Positions 1 through 10,594 of a DNA stretch of 64,000 nucleotides are shown here, one piece after another. Position 1 is the first letter of the stretch. The number at the start of each line of letters is the position of its first letter. The notes under the pieces were generated by a model. It was not told where the DNA came from and made no database searches. It saw nothing but the letters and a program-made list of their open reading frames with translations. This DNA comes from Xenopus tropicalis (taxonomy: Eukaryota > Chordata > Amphibia > Anura > Pipidae), in the NCBI RefSeq assembly GCF_000004195.4, contig NC_030679.2, positions 32,601,712 through 32,665,711 on the forward strand. Reading direction: 5' to 3'. Made by a program: the position numbers and the translations under genes.

Positions 1-1545
1 TTTGCCACAATTTTTTAATGATTCATTTTTAATTACTTACGCCTAATTGAAAAGTTGATAGGACATTCTATAACAGTAAAAGTCAAGCTAAAGGTGAACT
101 ACCCCTTTAAACCAAATCTACAATTGTTTACTAAACCCTGCACATGTAAACGTGGATTTACCAACCTTGATTTTCAACACGGGCATCCTAAAATCTGATT
201 CCAAACAAATGTAGAGGAGATGAACTGGCATAAAATTGCCAAAAAGCAATAAGGTAAAGTTGGCAATGGCTAACTGAAAGCACGACAAGCACGACTTCAG
301 TGGCTTAAGCTAAATATAAAAGTACAAAGTCTTAAAACTTATTTTTATAACAGAAAGCAAGCAAAGCTCGACCTTGGTTCACAAGAAAAAGAGTAGAACA
401 GATTTAATAGATGCTATAGTTAGTTATGATGACTTTATATTTTAAATTGCACTGAAATGGAATTGGTTTACAATAAAAATTCACCTGAGGAATATATTAC
501 TATAAAAAACCCAAACATATGCCTATTGCATTATGCTTTTTCCATGACCTAAATTTAAGAGAGTCATCACAATGAAGTTCGGTGTTTGGATTTCTTGACA
601 GCACAAAAAAAGAAATGTCAGTAAAGCCTTCATACAAATCTCTAAGGCATGTCTGAGATTTTGACTCACACTGGAAAAATATAATTTTATTGAAAATACT
701 AATAGAAATAGAACAATATTTATTTTGCAAAGGGTCCAACCAAAGGCATCACCTTCCACGGTTGTAAAAGGAAATTAAAAGCAAAAAAGGTTTAAACTTC
801 CTAATGAAATAAAGTAGGGCTTTGCTTGGTGCAATAAAATAAGACTTTTAATTAACCCATACATTTGTCCTGCTTTAGCAACCTGAGCTGACATTTGGGT
901 GGTATGTTCTGTTTCAGTATATATGACCAGATTGGACACCATGGTCTAAAAAGGAAAAAGGCAACTAATCAAAACCCTCCTACTATAGCAAGGGAGGATC
1001 AGCCTGCGAGACAAAGGAGGTGCCAGGCCATGAAAACATGAGTTTAGTAGTTAGGTTTATGGTGAAGTATTATAAAGGCCTGATTTGAAAATGTTTGCAC
1101 TTGAAAGGGATGAACTTATAAAACAAAGGGCTGCATAATATACGTTGGGCTACTCACCCCCACAATTCCTTTTTCATATGTTTTTGTATGTTTCCTTTGA
1201 ATTATATTATATTTGTACCTAAATTAGCCTTGGTGTGCTCCCACATAAAGTAATAGCAGTGGATCACACTCTAAAATCATAAGGTGATGGGTAAAATAAT
1301 TAACATAAAAAAAATCTTCCTATGCAGTTGTTAAGTCTTTCAAAAGTTATAGATATAGAGGCATTGGGAAATTTGTATGATGCTGTGTCTGCTAATGGGG
1401 CTCCTGGGATGAGGATTCTGCCAAATGGCCATGAGCGATGGATAGTTTTAATGGGTTTGCACTATGTGGGTGGGGGTGGGTGACGTCACAGCCACGTCAC
1501 TTGGCGCCAAAATTTCTCACAGGGGGGTTTGGATTGAATGAGGCA
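1..1545. other. dock2 intron, no feature seen
   Basis: AT-rich, many stops in all frames. The following dock2 exon (expected to start DFLMETF) was looked for and not found. Confidence 0.6.
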
Positions 1546-1700
1546 TCTTGAAAAAGGTCCGAAGATGTGACCGAAACGTTGATTTTGCACATTAAATAAT
1601 TTTTTTTATTTTTTTCTGCAAATCCTGTGAGTGCTGAGTCCTTTGTTTTTTTACATGGTGGCTACCTTATCCGGCACCCAGGCAGTTTTTGTTTTGGTGG
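1546..1700 (+). mobile_element. degenerate hammerhead-like short element
   Basis: A GGTC...GACC hairpin (1556-1572) is directly followed by GAAACGTT (1573-1580) and an AATAAT/T-rich stretch. The 3' part ends near a short TATATA tract (about 1721). It resembles the clear motifs but has lost CTGATGA (it reads CTTGAAA). Confidence 0.4.
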
Positions 1701-1875
1701 CGTGTGCCCTCTTCTTATTATGTATATATAAGTCAATGTTTTAGTCTTTGTTTGGGACCTTTCTCATGACACAAAAGTTCTGAAACAGGGACTGAGACAT
1801 ATTTTATTTTTCATTGCATTATGAAGTCTCAAAGGCAGCTATACTTGGGAGACCAATCAGTTGACTGGCCATTAG

Positions 1876-1965
1876 TAGAGATGTAGCGAACTGTTCGCCG
1901 GCGAACTAATTCGCGCGAACATCGGGTGTTCGCGAACAGTTTCGGCGATGTTCGCTACATCACTA
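1876..1965. mobile_element. hAT-type MITE, 90 bp, TAGAGATGTAGCGAAC family
   Basis: Terminal inverted repeats TAGAGATGTAGCGAAC and GTTCGCTACATCACTA are bounded by the exact 8-bp duplication GCCATTAG (1868-1875 and 1966-1973). The interior is a GC-rich imperfect palindrome. Confidence 0.92.
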
Positions 1966-2046
1966 GCCATTAGAAGGAAGTGGGCTATCTTTTATTGTAA
2001 AGATTTGTATTAACACACAATATATATATATATATTTTTTACTTAC

Positions 2047-2145
2047 CACCAGGTCATAATTTGACTTGAATGTTTCGATGTAAACTGTGTAGTGCTGATT
2101 GGTCATTTGGTTCAAAATAGCTGTCATGCATGCTACAAAATGACT
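2047..2145 (-). CDS. dock2: dock2 internal exon (33 codons, partial gene)
   Basis: This is one internal coding exon of dedicator of cytokinesis 2, a Rac-activating guanine-nucleotide exchange factor of blood cells. On the minus strand a pyrimidine-rich acceptor (ttatctttcccgacag) precedes an open 99-bp exon in phase 0, followed by a consensus donor (GTG|GTAAGT, + strand 2041-2046). The 33 residues begin [14 protein letters not shown], contain [10 protein letters not shown] and end in YDLV. I recognise this as the DOCK-A segment that in mammalian DOCK2 reads [24 protein letters not shown]1 has a similar but less close version. It belongs to the helical region between the DHR1 lipid-binding and DHR2 exchange domains. 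The neighbouring exons were not found: the preceding one must lie beyond 64000 and the following one before position 1. Identity rests on remembered family sequence, with splice sites and phase as independent support. Confidence 0.92.
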
Positions 2146-2343
2146 CTGTCGGGAAAGATAAATATATATATTCAATTATTCAAGTAAGTAGTGCTGAGCT
2201 AATAAAAATAGTATGGTTGCAATTATGGTAATCTAAATACTATTAAAAACATATAAAACCCAACAATATATGATAAGAACATCAGAGTGATTAAGTCCTC
2301 AGTCTGTTGCTGAACTCTGGAGTCCACTACAAAAGTAGTCTTA

Positions 2344-2788
2344 GGGGTTTATTTATCATGCTGTGTAAAAAGTGGAGTAAAACATTACCAGTAGTGATGG
2401 GCGAAATGTTTCGCCAGGCATGGATTCGCCGTGGAAAAATTCGCCGCACGTCCAAAAATTTTCGACAAAATAATAGCTGCTGCGGGCGACGAAATAATAG
2501 CTGCTGCGGGCGACAAAAGAATAGCCGCGGGCAACAATTATTTTTTGACGTGCGACATTTTCGCCGTTTCGCAAATTTTCCGCCGTTTCGCGAATCTTTT
2601 GAAAGATTCACAAATTTTCTGGCGAAGCGGGACAGATTCACTCATCACTAAATACCAGTGATGTTGCTCATAGCAGATGCTTTGCTTTCTTTTCTAATTA
2701 TTGAAATCTAATAGCTGATTGGTTGCCCTGGATAACATCACCGGTAATGCTTCACTCCACTTTTTACACAGCATAATAAATATACCCC
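2344..2788. mobile_element. palindromic MITE interrupted by a hAT MITE
   Basis: Left arm from GGGGTTTATTTATCATGCTG pairs with right arm ending CATAATAAATATACCCC; TCTTA flanks both ends. Minus the later insertion it is about 180 bp. The same terminus occurs in a fragment at 19651. Confidence 0.8.
2392..2650. mobile_element. hAT-type MITE, TAGTGATGGGCGAA family
   Basis: TAGTGATGGGCGAA and TTCACTCATCACTA termini, flanked by ATTACCAG and AATACCAG (7 of 8). Contains three copies of a 21-24-bp unit (about 2455-2540). It is inserted inside the palindromic MITE at 2344-2788. Confidence 0.9.
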
Positions 2789-2979
2789 TCTTATGAACCA
2801 GACATAGGTCCATAGACCCACATTGTTCTATATGTAACTTCAACAGTAAAATGACAAAAGCTATCAGAATTTCCTATAGGGTTAAATGATAAAACTCACC
2901 AGTGATTTTGGATATTCTTATTATTGAACAAAAGTAAATTTGTAGTATATAGTATCCATATCTATCTATCTATCTATCT

Positions 2980-3699
2980 TGACGTGAGCAATGTCGGATC
3001 TTGACTCGCCTTTCTCCCAACCTTAACCCCTTTACCTGTTTTTACTTACTAACCCCAATAAACACACGGACACCAATTCTTGGGATAAAATGGCCGCAGA
3101 ACATTTATTAATAACAATTAGAGTTTTAATTTAAAACATATCATAAGAACAAATAAGATAGAAAACAACTCTTGAACACAATACAAATGTTTGTATAACA
3201 AACAACCAACTTTGAATAAACATAAACCATAATATACACCATAACAAGCCAATAGCTGCGCAGCGCAACTGGCGCTGCCAGCTGCCCTTCCAGCCCGGAA
3301 CCCCCTACCCAACAAAACTCACCTCCTAATCCACTTACTTACCCCTGAGGTTCCAGGCATGCCATCCCCAAACAATTTACAAACTCCCTTCCTAATCCAA
3401 CCATTGTTTTCCCCCAACTCAATCACCCCGCCAACACCACTCGTTGCCTCCACCTCTATAGGGAGGGAGGGTGGGCGTTTTCCTATGCTGCCTAAAATGG
3501 ATGAGGAGCGGAAACGTTTTCCAGCTATTTATACCCCAATACGAAACCACCAATCAGATAAAAAACTGGGAGTGGCTATGTCTGTCCTACTGCTACGTCA
3601 TGCCCCTGCTTCCCTACGTTTCCCTACGGGTCATTGGGCTACTATCTATCTAGTTATAGATATACCAATAGATATGTTTTAACTATATATTGTATCACA
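2980..3699 (-). mobile_element. possible LTR or LTR-like GC-rich repeat
   Basis: On the minus strand this starts TGTGATACAATA and ends CTCACGTCA, with a TATA-like GGGTATAAATAGCTGG and, 400 bp on, an ATTAATAAATG poly-A-like signal. No matching target duplication; TATC repeats flank one side and recur inside the other. No coding for gag or pol is seen. Confidence 0.35.
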
Positions 3700-4439
3700 T
3701 ACCCCCTCCTTCAAATGCCAGCTTGGAAAGGTCAAAACTAGTGTCATCGCCTTTTATTTGAGTTATTACCACTTTTCTGTCATTTTACTGCAATTAGTTA
3801 ACAACAAGGAACATGATCTTTGAATATTACATGATCTGTATTTGATCCAAAGCCATTCATTTCATTACTGCTTAGAAACAATTACCGATCATTGATTAAA
3901 CTGCCCTTAAGCAACAAATGTTCTTGCCTGACCACAAATGTTACGAACAACTGATACCCTTGCCATGTTGGAAATTAATACATCACATTCGTAGTTCAAT
4001 CTTTAGCAATACCTTTTTTTTGGGTAATAGTTTACCCTTTTTAAATTTAATTGTCAAAAAAAAGAAAGACTCTAAGGTACACGATATAAACTCCAGCTTG
4101 TTATCGTGGGTGAAATATTGACTTTATTCTTCATAAATACTTGATACAATGGGATCAGCAGATCAGAAGTTAGGGGATAGAAGAAACAATGGGCCACATA
4201 ATAGCTCCCTTAATTTTTCTTTTTCCATAAACATAACATTGATACCACAGGGTATTTTGATTAATTAAAGATGTAACTCTGAAGAAAATCAAGGTCGAGA
4301 CATCAGCATTTCTACTCTCTGAAGAATTTGCTTGTCAAAACAATAACATGAATAATTACGCTCAGACAAAAATGAAGGCAGGTTTTCAAAAAATTAATTA
4401 GAAAAACATTTTGAGAACTAGAAAGGGAAGTTAAATAGT

Positions 4440-4862
4440 AAAAACCACTGTGCAAAGTTTGGGGACCCTGGTTTTAATAGTGTGCAAAGTTTAGGGAGTG
4501 TAGCCTCAAAGCTGTAAGATAGGCAGCAGTTTCAATTTCCCCATTAAAGTCAATGGGTACAATGAGATTGGCTGTTGTTGGCCCCACCCACTTTGAGTTT
4601 TTTTTTTAAAAAAAAAACTTGACTGTGCAAAGTTTGGGAACTCTGGAATCAAACCAATAAAAATCAATAGGTGAAATTTGATTGGCTGTTGGTGGCTCCG
4701 CCTACTTTTCAAAACTAAAACTGCAGTCCTCTAGTGACCAAGTGTAAAAAGTTTGGGGACCCTGGTGTTATTACTGTGAGAATGGCAGCATGTTGAATTT
4801 CCGCCAAATCAATTGGTAAAATCTGATTGGCTATTCACAGCTCCGCCCACTTTTGGGCATCC
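4440..4862. repeat. three diverged tandem units (TGTGCAAAGTTTGGGGACCC type)
   Basis: Blocks with GCAAAGTTTGGG, a CAATGGGT-like stretch, ATTGGCTGTTGGTGGC and CCGCCCACTTT occur at about 4450, 4624 and 4742. Period is 120-175 bp. Confidence 0.8.
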
Positions 4863-5365
4863 AGCAATTCAAAAAGCAGATTCAAAAAGCTGGTTCTTCA
4901 CTTTGTAATGGCTGATACAATGCTATTTGAAATGAGTCTCTCTAGTTAGAAAGTATTTGCTGCCCCTTACCCTGACCCTTTGCCTCCACTGTACTTTGAG
5001 GGCAAAGTTTCTGGCTGTTGGGTTTGACATCTAGAAAAACAGCCATTACTTTTCATGGATTGTTACTAATGCACTATAAAACACATTGTAGTGGGCACCC
5101 AGCAAGCTACAGTACAGTATACATCTCTATTCAATAGATGCAATTAGAGACTAAGCTCCTGGGGCATCATTCATGGGCGTGGCCTAATGTTTGTCTGTGC
5201 AAAGATATAACATAAATATGTCAGTGTAGGAATTATAGGAATTTCTCTATTTCTCTTGCAGACATCTGTGGGACATAGGGACCATGGGGTGTAGTATACC
5301 AGCAGGAGGCAGGACACTAGATAGGAAGAAGAGTAGTAACCCCTCCTCCGACTTTATCTAAAAAT

Positions 5366-5386
5366 TGCTTAGTAAATGTGCCCCTT
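5366..5386 (+). mobile_element. end fragment of a Harbinger-like MITE
   Basis: CTTAGTAAATGTGCCCCTTA is the right terminus of the family; the rest is not seen. Confidence 0.5.
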
Positions 5387-5543
5387 AGCGTCTAAAAATT
5401 GCGCCAAATTGTATTGAAACACAACAGTTCTTACCAAAACCAATGGCGGCAAATGTTTAGTTTTAGGTATGCGTAATCTGAATTTTTGACATTACAAAGC
5501 ACTAAACAAATTCAGTTTATTACATTTTTATTAGTTTTGCTGA

Positions 5544-6185
5544 TACAGGTATGGGATCCCTTATCCAGAAAGTTCAGAATTACGGAATGGCCATCTTCCA
5601 TATAAGCAAATCATTCTAATTCTTACAAATGATTTCCTTTTTCTCTGTAATAATAAAACAGTACCTGTACTTGATCCCAACTAAGATATAATTGCCCCTT
5701 ATTGGGGGCAGAACAGCCCTATTGGGTTTATTTAATGGTTAAATGATTCCCTTTTCTCTGTAATAATAAAACAGTACCTGTACTTGATCCCAACTAAGAT
5801 ATAATTACCCCTTATTGGAGGCAAAATAATCCTATTGGGTTTATTTCATGTTTAAATGATTCCCTTTTCCCTGTAATAATAAAACAGTACCTGTACTTGA
5901 TCCCAACTAAGATATAATTACCCCTTATTGGGGGCAGAACAGCCCTATTGGGTTTATTTAATGGGTAAATGATTCCCTTTTCTCTGTAATAATAAAACAG
6001 TACCTGTACTTGATCCCAACTAAGATATAATTACCCCTTAATGGAGGCAAAGCAATCCTATTGGATTTATTTAATATTTAAATGATTTTTAGCAGACAAG
6101 TTATGGAGATCCAAATTACAGAAAGACCCCTTATCTGGAAAACCCCAGGTCCTGAGCATTCTGGATAACAGGTCCCATACCTGTA
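5544..6185. mobile_element. TA-flanked MITE with four tandem internal units
   Basis: TA-CAGGTATGGGATCC at the left and GGTCCCATACCTG-TA at the right. The interior unit beginning AAATGATT is repeated four times with 113-114-bp period from 5627 to 6079; other copies in the window carry one. Confidence 0.93.
5627..6079. repeat. 4 x 113-bp tandem repeat within the MITE
   Basis: AAATGATT starts at 5627, 5741, 5854 and 5967, with the next partial unit at 6080. Units differ by only a few bases, so the amplification is fairly recent. Confidence 0.93.
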
Positions 6186-6955
6186 CTTGCATTTTTTTTT
6201 ACACAGGAAAAATATAACATCTCACACCATGTTGCGTTGGTTTGGTCTTAATAATATGTTTTTTTAAGCGCTTGGTATTTTTTGATGATTTTTTTTAATG
6301 TTTGCAGCAGCTTTGTTTTATTATTCTGTGTCTGTGTGCTTAAAGGGATGGTCTGCGGTGTCTGCAGATATTTAAGTTGTGCTAATGAGATTGAAGTAAA
6401 ACATCAATGACAAATAGGGCACTGACTGTATTAACAGGCCTACAAAGCCTTTTTCAACCTGACAATTTCCTAGACGATAACAAATGCCCCTGGTATTTCA
6501 GGCTAAATTCCATAGCATCCACAACAATATGGGGCTACATATAAACTACATGGGAACTGCGGAATGTGGAAAATCTCTGCAAATGTTTAGTGTTTTGAAA
6601 GGTTTTAATTAACATCAGACAAGTCTCTTGCATTACCATAGCTGGTTATTTAAAATAAATTACTAATAAGGTCTTCTTCAGTTTCCTGAGTCACTCTTCG
6701 AGAAATAATGGCAGCCTTTTGTTTAATATTTATACATTTTTTCCTCTTACACAGAAGGCACAATTGATTCCTTGCTGCAGGCTTGCATAAAAATGACTGT
6801 GATAAAACAAGATAGATATCAAGTAAATCTATTTAGAGTGGATAAAATGCTCTGCAACATTCTATGTATACATAAAAACATAGCAATCTTCATTTAAGTT
6901 AATTGCCCTTTGTCTTATGAGCATCCCTTTGCTTTATGTAGCACAGAAGCATAGA

Positions 6956-6992
6956 GGGGGGGGGGGGGGATATATATATATATATATATATA
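6956..6992. repeat. G14 run followed by (TA)11
   Basis: Fourteen consecutive G (6956-6969) then A and a pure TA tract. Confidence 0.95.
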
Positions 6993-7164
6993 CAACCTGT
7001 ATACAGATGCATACATATATTATAGCCAAAAGTATTTGGACAAAAAATGAATTGTCCCCAGCTGGAACACACAAAGTGCCCTTGGAAACAATGAACTATA
7101 GAACTAGAAAGCATTGGAGTAGCAGTGGATGTGATCTACTTAGATTGTGCATTTGATACAGTAC

Positions 7165-7638
7165 TAGTGATGAGCGAATCTGTCCCGTTTCGCTTCGCCG
7201 AAAAATTAGCAAATCTTTCAAAAGATTTGCGAAGCAAAGGAAAATTCCCGAAACAGTGAAAATGTTGCACGTCAAAAAAATTTGTTGCCCGCAACTATTC
7301 TTTTGTCGCCCACGGCTATTCTTTCAGTGCGCGGCTATTCTTTCGTCGCCCACGTTTATTCTTTTGTCGCGTGGCTATTCTTTGTCATCCGTGGCTATTC
7401 TTTCGTCACCCGTGGCTATTCTTTAGGCGCCCGCGGCTATTCTGTTGTCGCGCGGCTATTCTTTTGTTGCCCGTGACTATTCTTTTGATGCCCGCGACTA
7501 TTCTTTTGACGCCCGTGACTATTCTTTTGACACCTGCGACCATTTTTGGATGTGCGTCAAATTTTTCGGCTGCAAATTTTTTCATCCAAACAATCCGCCA
7601 ATGGTGAAACGCAGAAATTTGCCGCAAATCCATGCTAT
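7165..7638. mobile_element. hAT-type MITE, TAGTGATG family, with internal array
   Basis: Left end TAGTGATGAGCGAATC; exact TACAGTAC occurs on both sides (7157-7164 and 7639-7646). The usual right end beyond CCATGC is missing, apart from a final CTA. Confidence 0.8.
7294..7539. repeat. minisatellite of about 12 units of 19-23 bp inside the MITE
   Basis: Units of the type CTATTCTTTCGTCGCCCGCG repeat head to tail. Frames through it give artefactual Tyr-Ser-Phe-Val repeat peptides. Confidence 0.9.
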
Positions 7639-7649
7639 ACAGTACCACT

Positions 7650-7745
7650 AGTGATGAGCTAATTTTTTCAGCAGGCATGGATTTGCAGCGAATTTCTGCA
7701 TTTAGTTGCGTGTCAAAAAAGCAGCAGCAGCAGTCCCGTCATATT
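7650..7745. mobile_element. truncated TAGTGATG-family hAT MITE
   Basis: Starts TAGTGATGAGCTAA four bases after the preceding copy's duplication; no right end is found. Confidence 0.6.
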
Positions 7746-8629
7746 GTCCGTGATTGCATCAAAATGGGCGTGGTTGCATAAAAATATTAAAGACCCATTA
7801 AATAAATCTCAATTATTGTTTTACTATTATTATTATAATTATTATTACATTGTATTCAAATGCATAAGATTTTTTTTTTTTAATTACTATGCTTTTAAAT
7901 TAAAACAGAATTTTTAATGAATGTATATAACCTTAGGCAAATGTGCCTGTAAAACACTACAGGCCAAGCTCAGCGAGCATAATAACAATATATTTTGATG
8001 GTAAAAACATGTCACAGCCCCACAAATCAATGCCAGCCATGCTGTGAGATACACAGAGCTTATGACTGTGACTGAATAAATCAATGCAAGTAAAATATCT
8101 TTGGGTGAGAAACCCTGTCATTTACAAAGTCAAACTGTTTCTACTTGTCCAACAGGGATTTTGCCAATAATTCAACATTCATTTTTAAAGGAAATGTGCT
8201 CTGTTGTTAATGAATGCCGTAATCAGCTGCAATAATTATTATCTAAAAATTGTTATTTGACCTATGTTGTTCCTTTTTAATTTTCTTATTGTCCATTCCC
8301 TGATTGAGTTCCTGCTTTAACAAGGAAATGCAATACAAAACAAATCATTTCTGAATAAAAATAAAATAATTACCAGGCTGATAGCAGAGGTGGGTGCAAT
8401 ATATCATGGTATGGAAGTTCCATTATCCATTATGGAAGTTCCATTGTCCAGAAACCCGTTATCCAAACGGATTTGGAAAGTCTAAATTTTTAAAAATGAT
8501 TCCTTTTTCTCTGTAATAAGAAAACAGTACCTTGTACTTCTTCCCAACTAAAATCAAATTGTTCCTTAATGGAGGTAAATAAACCTATTGGACTTATTTA
8601 TTGTTCAAATGTTTTTTTTTTTAGTAGAT

Positions 8630-9573
8630 TTAAAGGAAAAGGACAGGTAAAAACTAAGTAAGCTTTATCAGAAAGGTCTATGTAAATTCAGCCATAAGCA
8701 CTTACAGAAATGCTGCACTGAGTTCTCTAAAAAAAAAAAAACACAGGCTTTCTTGTCTCAATTTTTGTAAATATGTTGTTCGGGTGTCCGACTTCCTTTC
8801 TCAGAAAAATCCTTTATTCCCTGGGCCAGAGTCTGTACAACTCTCTCTTCTCTCCCTGCTCCCCCCCTGCCATAAGAATGCTTAGAACTCCCTCTCCCCT
8901 CCCTTAGGAATGTGTGATCTGAGCTATAATGGCTAGACTTCAAACAGGAAGCTATTTAAAATGGCAGCTGCTATCTTAAAGGAGAAAGAAAGGTAAAAAC
9001 TCAGTAAGCTTTATCAGAAAGGTCTATGTAAATACAGCCAAAAGCACTCACAGAAAAGCTGCACTGACTCTGAAAAAATATTTCTTGTGTCTGTAATTCC
9101 TGTGCCACAGACACACAGCTTTCTCTTTCTCCCCTATCCTGCTCCCCCCTCCCTCAAGAATGCTAAGAACTCACTCTCCCCCCTTAGAAATGTGGATCTG
9201 AGCTAAGCAGCAGGAAGCTGACTCCTAGTCTTACTAACTGAGCATATTCACTTGGTCCCTGTGTCTGTGCAGGAGTGAGGCATTATGGGAACTTTCTTTA
9301 CACAGCTTAGCGTTTTTTCTTCCTGTTTGGCTTCTGATCTTCTGAACAGGTGAAATATGGGGGCAATATAGAGACAACTGAAGGTATGCCTGCAGAAAGA
9401 GATTAACTCTTTATTAGCCTTTCCTTCTCCTTTAAGCAAACGGAGAAAGCTTCTAGGTCTCTTTACTCTGGTATGGTAATGCTTTCAGCAGGATAAATAT
9501 ATTGTTCTAGGTGGCACTAATGTGACAAATCTATTGGCAGTAAAATGCCAAAATGACTTTCCTTCTCTTTTAA
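8630..9573. mobile_element. T2/Kolobok-like element containing a second copy
   Basis: Starts TTAAAGGAAAAGG and ends CCTTCTCTTTTAA, within TTAA. A second T2-like copy (8976-9435) lies inside. No transposase coding is present. Confidence 0.75.
8976..9435. mobile_element. inner T2/Kolobok-like element
   Basis: TTAAAGGAGAAAGAAAGG at the left and CCTTCTCCTTTAA at the right. Confidence 0.75.
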
Positions 9574-9972
9574 AGAGATCCAAATTACAGAAAGACCCCT
9601 TATCCAGGAAAGGGGATAACAGTTTCTATACCTTGGCTGATTTTCTGTATGACCACAAGTGCAAAATGCAATTTCAGACGCAACTCACTAATTTATTTAC
9701 CCATAAAGCAGTATTTCTTTTTTACCAGAACCTCAGCATTATTGTAGGGGCACGCAAATTTCTGGCAAGAAATGACATCATTTCTGGCGTTAAAATTAAA
9801 GCAGAAATTACCGTCACGTTCCGGATGGAGATAGCGCTAAGATTCTATTGTGTGAATAGGCACACTCAGGCACAATCATTACAGCAGACTGGGCAGGTAT
9901 TGGTGCTTGGAGCACAACAATTTAATGCAACCACACTGGTGGCTGTATTCATAAATGAGACCAATTATATCT

Positions 9973-10594
9973 ATAGGTATGGAATCTATTATCCAGAATG
10001 CTTGGGACCAGGGGTTTTCAGGAAAAGGGATCTTTCTGTAATTTGGATCCCCATATCTTAAGGTAAAAACATTTAAACATTAAATACACCCAAAATAATT
10101 CAAGCAGCTTAGTTACCACTAGTGATGAATGAATATGTCCCCTTTCATTTCCCCAAATAATTAACAAAATGGTGAAAAATTCATGAAACGTGAAAAATTG
10201 TTGCACATGTCAAAAAAATGATGCTCGCATCAAAAAATGTTGCACAGAGAATTTTTCGGTGCTCCATTTTTTCGCCCATTTTGTCGAAAAAATGGCGAAA
10301 CCCGGAAATTCTCAGCGAATCCATGCCTGGTGAAACATTTTGCTCATCACTAGTTACCACTGAGTACAAGGTACAGATAGAGGGTTCATTATCCAGAAAC
10401 ACATTTTTTCCCTGTACCTTGTACTTGATCCTAACTAAGATATAATTAATCATTATTGGAGGCAAAACAGCCATACTGGGTTTAATTACTGTTTAAATAG
10501 TTTTTTAATAGAGTTAAGGTATGGAGATTCAAAGATCCCTTATTTGGAAAACCCCAGGTCCCAAGCATTATGGATAACCGGTCCCATACCTGTA
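9973..10594. mobile_element. TA-flanked MITE interrupted by a hAT MITE
   Basis: Termini ATAGGTATGGAATC and GGTCCCATACCTGTA; interruption at 10120-10352. Confidence 0.85.
10120..10352. mobile_element. hAT-type MITE, TAGTGATG family
   Basis: Exact 8-bp duplication GTTACCAC (10112-10119 and 10353-10360). It is inserted in the TA-flanked MITE at 9973-10594. Confidence 0.93.

Larger units (their letters stand above)
8402..9633. mobile_element. TA-flanked MITE split by T2-like insertions
   Basis: MITE sequence at 8402-8629 resumes at 9574 (GAGATCCAAATTACAGAAAG). The interruption is the T2-like element at 8630-9573. Confidence 0.8.

Noticed and set aside
3359..3682. 107-codon frame in the LTR-like block
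   Set aside because: Proline/threonine-rich chance frame in C-rich DNA; no gag or pol motif.
7282..7678. Repetitive peptides (YSFVA repeats) on both strands
   Set aside because: Translation of the 19-23-bp minisatellite inside a MITE, open only by unit periodicity.
9522..10061. 179-codon frame on the plus strand
   Set aside because: It runs through the end of a T2-like element and two TA-flanked MITEs; no motif, composition follows the repeats.
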